Positions 38,982 to 47,559 of a stretch of DNA of 64,000 nucleotides are shown here, piece by piece. A program made the position numbers and the translations under genes. This stretch comes from Bordetella parapertussis (GTDB taxonomy: Bacteria; Pseudomonadota; Gammaproteobacteria; Burkholderiales; SG8-39), in NCBI GenBank assembly GCA_945862265.1, contig CAMAXP010000002.1, forward strand, positions 32,204-96,203, written 5' to 3'. Position 1 is the stretch's first letter. Every line of letters begins with the position of its first letter. The notes under the pieces were generated by a model that was given only the letters and a program-made list of their open reading frames with translations, ran no database searches and was not told the DNA's origin.

Positions 38982-40301
38982 TCAGGCCGGGGCCAGCTGG
39001 TAACTCTGCACCGGCGTCGGGAATCCCTTTAATGTCAGGGCTTTGCCCGGAGTGAGTTGGGCGCGGAGCGGTTCGCTTTCCAGTAACTCCAGGGTGCGCG
39101 GATCGACGAGGATTTCGCCGTGGGCCGCCTCCGAGCACAGCCGGCACGCAAGGTTGACCGCAGGGCCCACCGCGGTGTATTCCAGCCTCGAGGCGGCGCC
39201 GATGACGCCCACGGTGACAAAGCCGCTCGCAACCCCGACGCCCACGCCCAATTGCAGCTCCTCGTCCGACCAGCGAGTGGTTACTGCAATCCCGGACTCC
39301 CGGATGCGCTTGGCGAGTTCGAGCGCACGCGGGGCGTGATCCTCGAAGGCGATTGGGGCGCCGACGAGCACCAGCACCCCGTCCCCGGCCTGGTCTTTGA
39401 TCGTGCCGCCGAATTCGGCTACGGCGGTGCCGACGGCGTCGTAATACTCCCGCAGGATCTGGATGACGCGCTTGGACGACGTAGCGGATGAAAAGGCCGT
39501 AAACCCGCGCAGGTCGCAGCACACGACCGACATCTGCAACGTTTGTTCGTCGGTTGCGCTTTTCAGGCCGCGTTCGCTGACGAGTTTTGCCACCTGCGGG
39601 GAGAGGAAGCGTGCCATGAACTGCGCGCGGCGCCCTTGGGTGACGTGATATTGCACGGCGCCGACGAGGAAGATGAGCAGGCCGACCGCTGTCGACACCG
39701 GGGCGAGGTGCAGGGGGAGGATCAGCCCCGAAGCCATGAAGGGCGCCCCGATGAGGAATGCGATCCCGCGCAGCGACTCCGCGCGGTCCGGGCGGCGGCG
39801 CAGCATCAGTGCCCCCGACACGGTGGCGAGCAGCAGCGAGACTGCGAGCGGGACCGCAAAAACGTAAAACGCCGGATGGACCTGGTCGCTGGTGTCGCGC
39901 ATCAGGTTGATGAAATACTCGGACCGCGCTTTCGGAAAGGCGATCGAAACGAGGCCGTAGAAGGCGGCGAGTCCCTGCGCCGTTCCCAGCATCCTGTCGG
40001 CAAACCGGGTTTGCAGTCGCCCCGCAGGGATCGTGCGGCGCACCCGCAGCAGCCATTCGTAAGCGAGGATGAACGCCAGCGTTTCCGGCAGGGCGAAGAT
40101 CCCGCTCCAGGCCGGTATTTCATTGCGCCGGCGCATCGGCAATTCGAACAATGTCCCTAGCGCGATCGACAGCCCGACGCAGGCAAGGAACGCTGAAAGT
40201 ACCCGGCTGATGGGCGAGCCCCGATCGGCAACGATGAACGACAGCGACATGCCCAGCGCGAGCAGGGAAACGATGATCTGGGGCGTGATCTCAGGGGTCA
40301 T
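38982..40301 (-). CDS. Membrane class III adenylate/guanylate cyclase
   Basis: This 439-residue protein has about six or seven hydrophobic helices in residues 1-230, then a class III cyclase domain. The two metal aspartates are Asp263 (VCCDLRGFTAFSS) and Asp307 (QAGDGVLVLVG); a possible base-selecting lysine is Lys302 (TIKDQ). The transition-state stretch RLEYTAVGPAVNLACRL is present, so it looks active. Whether it makes cAMP or cGMP is not certain. It lies tail-to-tail with coq7 and head-to-head with the QueC-like gene. Confidence 0.87.
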   Translation of the reverse strand: MTPEITPQIIVSLLALGMSLSFIVADRGSPISRVLSAFLACVGLSIALGTLFELPMRRRNEIPAWSGIFALPETLAFILAYEWLLRVRRTIPAGRLQTRFADRMLGTAQGLAAFYGLVSIAFPKARSEYFINLMRDTSDQVHPAFYVFAVPLAVSLLLATVSGALMLRRRPDRAESLRGIAFLIGAPFMASGLILPLHLAPVSTAVGLLIFLVGAVQYHVTQGRRAQFMARFLSPQVAKLVSERGLKSATDEQTLQMSVVCCDLRGFTAFSSATSSKRVIQILREYYDAVGTAVAEFGGTIKDQAGDGVLVLVGAPIAFEDHAPRALELAKRIRESGIAVTTRWSDEELQLGVGVGVASGFVTVGVIGAASRLEYTAVGPAVNLACRLCSEAAHGEILVDPRTLELLESEPLRAQLTPGKALTLKGFPTPVQSYQLAPA

Positions 40302-40395
40302 GGATGAATCTTACAGGGTACAATTTCGTCCCCCAAAGGTGCCCCCTCCGGCCGCCCAGAATGCACTCATACACTCCCCTTCGAGGTCGCGCCGT

Positions 40396-41013
40396 TTGAC
40401 TACCCTGGTCATGTATTCCGGCGGGCTGGACAGCACGGCCATGCTGGTGCGACTGCTCTCGGAAACCACCGACGAGCTCCGGGTCCACCATATCCGCATG
40501 GCCAACCGGGAAGGCCGAGTGGAAGCCGAGCAGGCCGCAGTCGAATCGATAGTTGCGTGGTGCGCCAAGCGCTATCGGCCGTTCCGGTACTCGGAGTCCG
40601 GGCTGGATTTTTCGGCGCTGGAGGCAATCCCGATCGATTATCTTTCCGTCGCATTCGTGGCCTGCCAGGTGGCCATCGATACCCCGGGGTGCAACCGAAT
40701 TGCAGTGGGTACGCTCGCTCGCGACCTGGACGAAATGAAGCGGTCGGTCACCGAGGTGCAGCGCCGGGTGTTCGCGGCCATGTACGACTGCTACCGGGCG
40801 CGCAAGCTTGGCGAACCGGATCTGGAGTGGATATACCCGGTCTATGCCATGACGAAGCCGCAGATCGCCTCCTTGCTGGAGCCCGAGGTGCGGCAAATGA
40901 CCTGGTCCTGCCGCCGGCCGGTCAGGGCGGACTCCGGGTACCGGACCTGCGGCACCTGCAAACCCTGCCGGGCCCGGGCTGAGATCAGCGCCGCTTTGGG
41001 AGTTTCCCTCTGA
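40396..41013 (+). CDS. QueC-like PP-loop ATPase/synthase of unknown role
   Basis: From TTG 40396 (GAGG 9 bases upstream) this encodes 205 residues with a PP-loop SGGLDST at 8-14 and a four-cysteine zinc site, Cys172 (MTWSCRRP) with Cys185, Cys188 and Cys191 (CGTCKPC), as in QueC (7-cyano-7-deazaguanine synthase). A TACAAT -10-like box at 40319 favours this start over ATG 40300. There is no queD/queE/queF beside it; it stands between a cyclase and a glycan cluster. Confidence 0.72.
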   Translation: MTTLVMYSGGLDSTAMLVRLLSETTDELRVHHIRMANREGRVEAEQAAVESIVAWCAKRYRPFRYSESGLDFSALEAIPIDYLSVAFVACQVAIDTPGCNRIAVGTLARDLDEMKRSVTEVQRRVFAAMYDCYRARKLGEPDLEWIYPVYAMTKPQIASLLEPEVRQMTWSCRRPVRADSGYRTCGTCKPCRARAEISAALGVSL

Positions 41014-41126
41014 AGGTCGGAGCGCCCACCACCCGATTCGACCTGCTTGCGCTGCCCCGGGGGGGGAGGCAGAATCGCCTTTTGCGTCCGCCATTTGCAG
41101 TCAACCGTAACGCCAAGAAGGTCAAA

Positions 41127-41147
41127 GGAGGCCCTAGAGAGGCCTCC
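41127..41147 (+). promoter_or_regulatory. Hairpin in the 5' leader of the glycan cluster
   Basis: GGAGGCC (41127-41133) pairs perfectly with GGCCTCC (41141-41147) around a 7-base loop, ending just 3 bases before the GGAG ribosome site (41151-41154) for the gene at 41162. The left arm is itself a GGAGG. There is no T run, so this is not a terminator; it could tune translation of the first glycosyltransferase. Confidence 0.4.
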
Positions 41148-41161
41148 CAGGGAGTAGAAAA

Positions 41162-42385
41162 ATGATGTCGGGACGCAAAGACGGTCGCATCCTCATTTAC
41201 AGCCACGATACGTTCGGGCTCGGCCACCTGCGCCGTTGCCGGACCATCGCACATTCGCTGGTCGATCGCTTCAAGCACCTTTCGGTGCTGATTCTGTCCG
41301 GGTCGCCGATCATCGGCAGCTTCGATTTCCGTTCGCGGGTCGATTTCGTCCGCGTGCCGGGCGTGATCAAGTTGCGCAATGGCGAATACACGGCACTCAA
41401 CCTGCACATCGATATCGAGCAGATGCTCAAGATGCGAGCTTCGATCATCCGCCACACGGCGGAGATGTTCGACCCCGACATCTTCATCGTCGACAAGGAG
41501 CCGCTGGGACTGAGGGGCGAGGTGCTCGACACGCTGGAAATGCTCAAACAGCGCGGCACGCGCCTGGTGCTGGGCCTGCGGGACGTCATGGACGAGCCCA
41601 AGCTGCTGGTGCCCGAGTGGCGGCGCAAGAACGTGCTGCCCGCGCTGAAGGACCTCTACGACGAGATCTGGATCTACGGCCTGCCGCAGATCTGCGACCC
41701 GCTCGAGGGCGTTGCACTGCCCACCAAGGTGCGCCAGAAGATCACCTACACCGGGTACCTGCCGCGAGAGGTTTCCACGCGCGGCGCGCCGCCGCGGCTT
41801 CCCGAAATCACGAAGCGCCCGTATATCCTCGTGACGACCGGCGGTGGTGGCGACGGGGAGACGCTGATCGACTGGGTGTTGCGCGCCTACGAGCACGATG
41901 CGCTGCTGCCCTATCCGGCGTTGCTCGTCCTCGGCCCGTTCATGCAGCCGGAGCGGCAGGCGGAATTCATGGACCGCGCATCGCGCCTGAAGAGGGTGGA
42001 TGCGATCACCTTCCACAACCACCTCGAAACGCTGGTGGCGGGTGCGGCCGGCGTGGTCGCCATGGGCGGCTACAACACCTTCTGCGAAGTCCTGTCGATG
42101 GACAAGCGCGCGCTGATCGTGCCGCGCACTACGCCGCGCCTGGAGCAATTCATCCGCGCATCGAGCGCCGCCCGCCTGGGCCTCATCAGCATGCTCAGCG
42201 ATGACGGGAGCTACGACCCGGCCGTGATGGCGGCGGCGTTGCGGGCCCTGCCGCGCCAGAACCGGCCCTCGGAAGTCGTTGTCCCCGGGCTGCTGGAGGG
42301 CCTGACCAACGTTTCGCGCCGGGTGGCGCCGTGGCTCGAAACGGCGGACAGCGAGGCATTGTCGGTCGTATCGCGCATCGGCTAG
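41162..42385 (+). CDS. COG4671-type predicted glycosyltransferase (first copy)
   Basis: This 407-residue GT-B-fold protein has the N-terminal motif FGLGHLRRCRTIAHSL, which is shared with the paralogue at 45.5 kb, and the C-terminal nucleotide-sugar site LVTTGGGGDG with GGYNTFCEVLSMDKRALIVP, as in MurG-like enzymes. No signal or membrane segment: cytoplasmic. It heads a six-gene plus-strand cluster; the next gene begins 4 bases after its stop. Sugar and acceptor are unknown. Confidence 0.75.
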   Translation: MMSGRKDGRILIYSHDTFGLGHLRRCRTIAHSLVDRFKHLSVLILSGSPIIGSFDFRSRVDFVRVPGVIKLRNGEYTALNLHIDIEQMLKMRASIIRHTAEMFDPDIFIVDKEPLGLRGEVLDTLEMLKQRGTRLVLGLRDVMDEPKLLVPEWRRKNVLPALKDLYDEIWIYGLPQICDPLEGVALPTKVRQKITYTGYLPREVSTRGAPPRLPEITKRPYILVTTGGGGDGETLIDWVLRAYEHDALLPYPALLVLGPFMQPERQAEFMDRASRLKRVDAITFHNHLETLVAGAAGVVAMGGYNTFCEVLSMDKRALIVPRTTPRLEQFIRASSAARLGLISMLSDDGSYDPAVMAAALRALPRQNRPSEVVVPGLLEGLTNVSRRVAPWLETADSEALSVVSRIG

Positions 42386-42389
42386 CTTC

Positions 42390-43661
42390 GTGGTGTCTCC
42401 CGCGGCACGCCGCGTAGCCTTCGTACTCAAAGGCTATCCAAGGCTTTCCGAGACTTTCATCGCGCAGGAGATCCTCGCGCTCGAAAATCTGGGCCTGGAT
42501 ATCCTGATCGTATCGTTGCGCCATCCTACCGACGGGCGCACGCACCCGGTCCACTCCGAGATCCGCGCGCCGGTCCATTACCTTCCCGAGTACCTGCATC
42601 GGGGTCCTTTGCGGGTGCTGCGGGCCTGGCTGCGGGTCAGGCGCTGGCCGGCCTACCGCCAGGTGCGGGCCGTGTGGCTGCGTGACCTGTGGCGGGACCT
42701 CACGGCCAACCGGATCCGCAGGTTCGGCCAGGCGCTGGTGCTGGCGAACGAATTGCCGGACGACGTCGGGCGCCTGCATGCGCACTTCCTGCACACGCCG
42801 GCTTCGGTGGTCAGGTATGCAGCCGGATTGCGCGGGATGGCCTGGACCGGGTCTGCGCATGCCAAGGACATCTGGACCACGCCGGAATGGGAACTGCGCG
42901 AGAAGCTGGCCTCATGCGAGTGGCTGGTGACCTGTACTGCAACCAACTGCGCGCACTTGTCCGCGCTTGCGCCGCAAGGGCGGGTGGAACTGGTCTATCA
43001 CGGGCTGGATCTGTCACGGTTTGCGTCCAGCCCGGTTGCGCACCGTGCTGTGACGGCACGCTCGGCTGAAGAACGCGTCACGCTCCTGTCCGTCGGTCGT
43101 CTGGTCGAGAAGAAGGGCACGGACGTGCTCCTCGACGCGCTCGCGAAGTTGCCACGCACGCTCTTCTGGCGCCTTGTCCATGTGGGCGGCGGGCCGCTGC
43201 GCAAGGAGATGATGCGGCGCGCAGAGGCGCTCGGCATCGCGGATCGCGTTGAATGGCGGGGGGCGATGACGCAGTCGGAATTGATCAAGGAATACCGGGA
43301 GGCCGACCTGTTCGTGCTCGCCAGCCGGATTGCCGGCGATGGTGACCGGGACGGTCTTCCCAACGTGCTGATGGAAGCGCAGACGCAGGGGTTGCCGTGT
43401 GTTGCGACCCGCGTCTCGGCCATTCACGAGTTGATCGAGCACGAGGTCACCGGACTGCTGGTCCCGCCCGAAGCGCCAGAGCCGCTGGCCGCGGCGATTG
43501 AGGCGTTGATGACCGATCCGGCACTGCGATCCAGGCTCGGCGAAGCCGGCCGCCAGCGCGTGACAACGGCGTTCGGGATGGATGCCAATATCGCCACGCT
43601 TGCGGCCAAGTTCGGCCTTGTTCCGGGCGGCTCCGGCGGGCGGTCCGAGGCGGCGGTTTAG
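42390..43661 (+). CDS. Glycosyltransferase family 4 enzyme (first copy)
   Basis: This 423-residue GT-B enzyme starts at GTG 42390. The C-terminal half has the GT4 pattern: LLSVGRLVEKKGTDVLLDAL, then the donor-site region DGLPNVLMEAQTQGLPCVAT followed by ELIEHEVTGLLVPPE. The N-terminal half has LSETFIAQEILALENLGL and GSAHAKDIWTTP. It lacks membrane helices. Donor and acceptor cannot be predicted. Confidence 0.85.
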   Translation: MVSPAARRVAFVLKGYPRLSETFIAQEILALENLGLDILIVSLRHPTDGRTHPVHSEIRAPVHYLPEYLHRGPLRVLRAWLRVRRWPAYRQVRAVWLRDLWRDLTANRIRRFGQALVLANELPDDVGRLHAHFLHTPASVVRYAAGLRGMAWTGSAHAKDIWTTPEWELREKLASCEWLVTCTATNCAHLSALAPQGRVELVYHGLDLSRFASSPVAHRAVTARSAEERVTLLSVGRLVEKKGTDVLLDALAKLPRTLFWRLVHVGGGPLRKEMMRRAEALGIADRVEWRGAMTQSELIKEYREADLFVLASRIAGDGDRDGLPNVLMEAQTQGLPCVATRVSAIHELIEHEVTGLLVPPEAPEPLAAAIEALMTDPALRSRLGEAGRQRVTTAFGMDANIATLAAKFGLVPGGSGGRSEAAV

Positions 43662-43671
43662 GAGCCGCACC

Positions 43672-44847
43672 ATGCGCATTGCCTTCTACGCGCCGCTCAA
43701 ATCGCCGACGCACAGCGTGCCTTCAGGCGACCGGCGTGTGGCCCGGTTGCTGGTCGAAGCGCTGGAGCGCGCCGGGCACGCAGTGGAACTCGCCTCCTCT
43801 TTGCGAACCTACGAACCCGCAGGCGACGCTGCTCGCCAGGCAGCGCTCCGGGCGGAGGGAATGACGCTTGCAAAAGACCTGGCCGCCCGATGGCAAGGAG
43901 TGGAGTCGTCGCAGCGGCCGGATCTATGGTTCACCTACCACGTGTACTACAAGGCGCCCGACTGGGTTGGCCCCGCTGTAGCTGCGGCGCTGGGCATCCC
44001 CTATGTGATTGCGGAGGCTTCTTACGCGCCCAAGCGTGCAGGCGGGCCTTGGGCAAGCGGGCACGAGGCGACCGCGGATGCGATCCGCGCCGCCTCGCTG
44101 GTGCTATGCCCTACGCAAGACGACGTGGCTTGCGTGGAGGCATTGATGCCTGTCCCGGGCCGGGTACGCCGGCTCCCGCCGTTCCTTGATCCGGGCCCGT
44201 ATCGAGCGGCCGCCCGGGAGCGGACGGCGCATCGCGCACGCCTCTCTGCGCAGTACCGGCTCGATGCCTCCGTCCCGTGGATCGTCGTGGCGGCGATGAT
44301 GCGTACCGGCGACAAGCAGGCTTCGTACGAAATGCTGGCACAGAGCCTGCGCAGTGTCGTCGATGTGCCCTGGCAACTCCTCGTCGCCGGCGACGGTCCT
44401 GCACGCAGTGAAGTCGAAGCAGCGCTGGAGCGGGCGGCGCCAGGGCGCGCCAGGCTGCTGGGGGAGTGCGATGCGGAGAAACTTGCGGCGGTCTACGCCG
44501 CGAGCGACCTCTGTGTCTGGCCTGCCGTGAATGAAGCCTACGGCATGGCGATGCTCGAGGCGCAGGCGGCCGGGGTGCCCGTGGTGTCGCGGGCCGTGCG
44601 TGGGGTGCCGGATGTGGTCCTCGATGGCCAGACCGGGCTGCTCGGCGCGAAGGAAGACGAAGGGGCACTCGGGCGGCTCACGCGGGAGCTACTCCTCGAC
44701 GCGGAGCGGCGTGAGGCACTCGGGCAAGCGGCAGCACGATTCGTGGCGGACGAGCGCAGCATTGAAGCCGCATCGGCCAGCCTCGATCGCGCGTTGCGCG
44801 AGGCATGCGCGGCAATGCCATTGCGCCAGAAGGTGCGACTGCAGTGA
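43672..44847 (+). CDS. Glycosyltransferase family 4-like enzyme (second copy)
   Basis: This 391-residue GT-B protein begins MRIAFYAPLKSPTHSVPSG with a GGAG site 8 bases upstream. The acceptor domain has GDRRVARLLVEALERAGH. The donor domain has LLVAGDGPARSE, AASDLCVWPAVNEAYGMAML, EAQAAGVPVVSRAVRGVPDV and DGQTGLLG, typical of GT4. Its stop overlaps the next start (GTGA). Confidence 0.83.
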   Translation: MRIAFYAPLKSPTHSVPSGDRRVARLLVEALERAGHAVELASSLRTYEPAGDAARQAALRAEGMTLAKDLAARWQGVESSQRPDLWFTYHVYYKAPDWVGPAVAAALGIPYVIAEASYAPKRAGGPWASGHEATADAIRAASLVLCPTQDDVACVEALMPVPGRVRRLPPFLDPGPYRAAARERTAHRARLSAQYRLDASVPWIVVAAMMRTGDKQASYEMLAQSLRSVVDVPWQLLVAGDGPARSEVEAALERAAPGRARLLGECDAEKLAAVYAASDLCVWPAVNEAYGMAMLEAQAAGVPVVSRAVRGVPDVVLDGQTGLLGAKEDEGALGRLTRELLLDAERREALGQAAARFVADERSIEAASASLDRALREACAAMPLRQKVRLQ

Positions 44848-45455
44848 CCCTGCTTGCGATGATTCGGCATGCCGAGACCGATTGGAGCAGCGAAGGGCGC
44901 ATCCAGGGGAGGACGGACATTGCGCTCAGTGAGGCCGGGCGCGCGTTCCTTGCGGCCAGGCAGATCCCCGCTTCATGCAGGGGCATGCGGGTTGTGACCA
45001 GCCCACTGCAGAGATGCGTGGAAACCGCAGCGCTGCTGGGACTCGAGTCGGCGGAAAAAGAGCCGCGCATCGCGGAAATGTCCTGGGGCGAGTGGGAAGG
45101 GCATCGCCTCAGCGATTTGCGCGCCGGGTTCGGCGAGGCAATGCGCGTGAACGAGGCTCGCGGACTGGATTTCATGCCGCCTGGCGGCGAGAGCCCGCGG
45201 CAGGTCCTTCATCGGGTTCGTGGTTGGCTGTCTGAGGTCGCGGCGTCCGGGGTCCCGACGCTGGCGATTGCCCATCGCGGAGTCCTGCGGGTGGTCCTTG
45301 CGGCAGCGACGCACTGGGATATGCTCGGCCGCCCGCCGGTGAAACTCGACTGGGGCGCCGCGCAGTTCTTCGCCCTCGACGAGGCGGGCGTCCCTTCCCT
45401 GATGAGTATGAACGTGCCCTTGCCAATGCGGCCCCCTGGAGCAGCCCGACCATGA
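44844..45455 (+). CDS. Histidine phosphatase family protein
   Basis: This 203-residue protein begins at GTG 44844. It carries the catalytic N-terminal motif MIRHAETDWSSEGRIQGR (RHA instead of the usual RHG), the Arg in TSPLQRCVETA, the acid Glu in EMSWGEWEG, and the second His in IAHRGVLRVVLA. Inside a glycan cluster it probably dephosphorylates a sugar phosphate or lipid-linked intermediate, but GpmB/CobC-like enzymes have wide substrates. It is coupled to the next gene by ATGA. Confidence 0.82.
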   Translation: MTLLAMIRHAETDWSSEGRIQGRTDIALSEAGRAFLAARQIPASCRGMRVVTSPLQRCVETAALLGLESAEKEPRIAEMSWGEWEGHRLSDLRAGFGEAMRVNEARGLDFMPPGGESPRQVLHRVRGWLSEVAASGVPTLAIAHRGVLRVVLAAATHWDMLGRPPVKLDWGAAQFFALDEAGVPSLMSMNVPLPMRPPGAARP

Positions 45456-46639
45456 CGGCCAGGCGGATCTTCATCTATGTGCAGCATCTGCTCGGGATCG
45501 GGCACCTGAGGCGTGCAGTCACGATCGCCAATGCAGTGGCTGCACAAGGCGCCGAAGTGACACTGGTCAGCGGCGGATTTCCCGTGGCCGCGCTGGGGTT
45601 GCAGGGTGTCCGGCTGATCCAGTTGCCGTCAGTCGGAACCGGGGATGCCGGATTCAAGTCGCTGGTGGATTCCGCAGGCCGCCCGGTGGACGATGCATGG
45701 AAAGCCCGCCGCCGCGACATGCTGCTGGCCGCCTGGCGCGACTGCGATCCGCACGTCCTCCTCATCGAGCTTTATCCGTTCGGGCGTCGCCAGATGCGCT
45801 TCGAACTGCTGCCATTGCTCGATGCAGCGCGATCCGCTGAGCGTCGCCCGCTGATCGCTTCATCGGTCCGCGACATCCTCGGCGGCGGGCAGAAGGATCC
45901 GGCCCGGCAGGACGAGATGCTTGCAGCCTTCGAGCGGTATTTCGACCACGTTCTGGTGCACGGGGATCCGTCGGTGATTCCCTTCGAGCGTACCTTTCGC
46001 CACGCCTCGCGGCTCGGGGGCAAGCTGCATTACACGGGCTACGTCGTAGAGCAGGCGCGTCCGGTCGACCCTGATCGCGAAGCCGGGGAGAGGGCCGGGG
46101 CGGGAGAGGTGCTGGTCTCGGCGGGCGGGGGTGCGGTCGGCCGAGCGCTGCTCGAGACGGCGATCCGTGCACGCCCACTTACGAGCCTCGCAGGGCGGAC
46201 CTGGCGAATACTGTGCGGGGTAAATGCAGGCGATGCGGAACTGCAGGCGCTGTCCGACCTGGCGGCGAGCGAGGGAGAGGGCCGGGTCATTGTCGAACGT
46301 GCGCGCGCCGATTTTGTCCGGATGCTGGGCGTGTGTGAATTGTCGGTGAGCCAGGGGGGCTACAACACCGTGATGGAACTATTGCAGGCTCGCGCACGGG
46401 CCGTCGTAGTGCCGTTTTCAGGGGGAGGTGAAATCGAGCAGACATTGCGCACGACTTTCCTGGCCGAGCGAGGATTGCTCGAAATGGTTGCGGAGTCAGC
46501 GCTGGATCCCGGCGTCCTCGCGGCGGCCGTGAATCGCGCAGCTTCCCGCCCTCGGCGTGGCCAGGCCAGTATCGACCTTGGCGGTGCGCAGGCCGGGGCG
46601 AAGCAACTGCTGCAGTGGGCCTCGGGGGTTGAATGGTAG
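45452..46639 (+). CDS. COG4671-type predicted glycosyltransferase (second copy)
   Basis: This 395-residue paralogue of the gene at 41.2 kb has the N-terminal LLGIGHLRRAVTIANAV, matching GLGHLRR in the first copy. The C-terminal donor site has VSAGGGAVGRALLETAI and VSQGGYNTVMELLQARARAV. No membrane segments. The deacetylase gene overlaps its 3' end by 7 bases. Two divergent copies in one operon suggest two related sugar-transfer steps. Confidence 0.75.
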   Translation: MTARRIFIYVQHLLGIGHLRRAVTIANAVAAQGAEVTLVSGGFPVAALGLQGVRLIQLPSVGTGDAGFKSLVDSAGRPVDDAWKARRRDMLLAAWRDCDPHVLLIELYPFGRRQMRFELLPLLDAARSAERRPLIASSVRDILGGGQKDPARQDEMLAAFERYFDHVLVHGDPSVIPFERTFRHASRLGGKLHYTGYVVEQARPVDPDREAGERAGAGEVLVSAGGGAVGRALLETAIRARPLTSLAGRTWRILCGVNAGDAELQALSDLAASEGEGRVIVERARADFVRMLGVCELSVSQGGYNTVMELLQARARAVVVPFSGGGEIEQTLRTTFLAERGLLEMVAESALDPGVLAAAVNRAASRPRRGQASIDLGGAQAGAKQLLQWASGVEW

Positions 46640-47400
46640 AACTTCACTGGCGCGCATTCCGGGACGAAATCGATCGTTGGAGGCATGCCGGACGCGACGT
46701 CGAGTTCTGGTGGCGCGATGACGACGCGTGCCGGCCGGATCCGGTGCTTTCCCGGCTGTGTGCGTTGTCAGGTTCGTCGGGCGTCCCTTTGGCCCTCGCT
46801 GCAATTCCAGCGGAGGCCGAGAAGGCCGCGTTCGACGGGATGCCTGCAAGCGTGACAGTGATCCAGCATGGCGCGGACCATCGCAACCGTGCCAGGGCGA
46901 CACAGAAAAAGACGGAATTCCCCCCGGAGGAGGCTGTTGCAGTGGCCTTGCGAAGGCTTGCCTCGGGACGGGAGCGACTGCAGGCCGCTGCCGGCGGCGC
47001 AATGGCGCCGGTGCTCGCTCCCCCTTGGAACAGGGTTCATCCTGCGCTTGCTGCAAGCCTCGGGGCAGCGGGGTATTGGGGACTGAGTACGTATGGTGCG
47101 AGAAAGCTCGTGCCCCGCGAGTGGGGATTGGTTCAGGTCAACACCCATGTGGACATCATCGACTGGAAGGGGACGCGTGGGTTCGTTGGTGAGGTGTCTG
47201 CCTTGGGGCAGGCCACCCGCCATCTTGTCGCCCGGCGCGAGGGCGCGGCCGATGCCGGCGAGCCTGTCGGATGGCTGACCCATCACGCAGTGCACGACGA
47301 GGCTGCCTGGGCGTTCCTTGCGAAGCTCTTTGAGATGACGCAGGCAATCCCGGGCGTGCGGTGGCGCACTGTCCAGGCGCTGTTCGGAAAGCGGAAGTAA
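46633..47400 (+). CDS. Polysaccharide deacetylase-family (NodB-like) protein
   Basis: This 255-residue protein resembles carbohydrate esterase 4: FWWRDDDA (Asp29-31) replaces the TFDDG motif, VIQHGADH gives the HxxxH metal pair, and LAPPWNR matches the RxPY motif. No signal peptide, so the reaction would be cytoplasmic, before export. It ends the six-gene glycan run; a 159-base gap with no ORF or clear promoter follows. Confidence 0.75.
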   Translation: MVELHWRAFRDEIDRWRHAGRDVEFWWRDDDACRPDPVLSRLCALSGSSGVPLALAAIPAEAEKAAFDGMPASVTVIQHGADHRNRARATQKKTEFPPEEAVAVALRRLASGRERLQAAAGGAMAPVLAPPWNRVHPALAASLGAAGYWGLSTYGARKLVPREWGLVQVNTHVDIIDWKGTRGFVGEVSALGQATRHLVARREGAADAGEPVGWLTHHAVHDEAAWAFLAKLFEMTQAIPGVRWRTVQALFGKRK

Positions 47401-47559
47401 TTCACGAATTGCCGCAGTCGCTACGCAGGTCTCTGCGAGCGGGCGTTTCGCTAAGCGGACTTTGCGTGGAATTTGGACAGATGGGGCAATGGCACCACGC
47501 TTTCTCGTATACTCCGAAAGCACAGCCGCTCGCGGAATTCCGCCCACTGACTGAGTGAT

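Noticed and set aside
47491..47510. TGGCAC-N5-TTTCT resembling a sigma54 promoter before the peptide transporter
   Set aside because: The essential GC of the -12 element is missing (TTTCT in place of TTGCT), so I do not call it.
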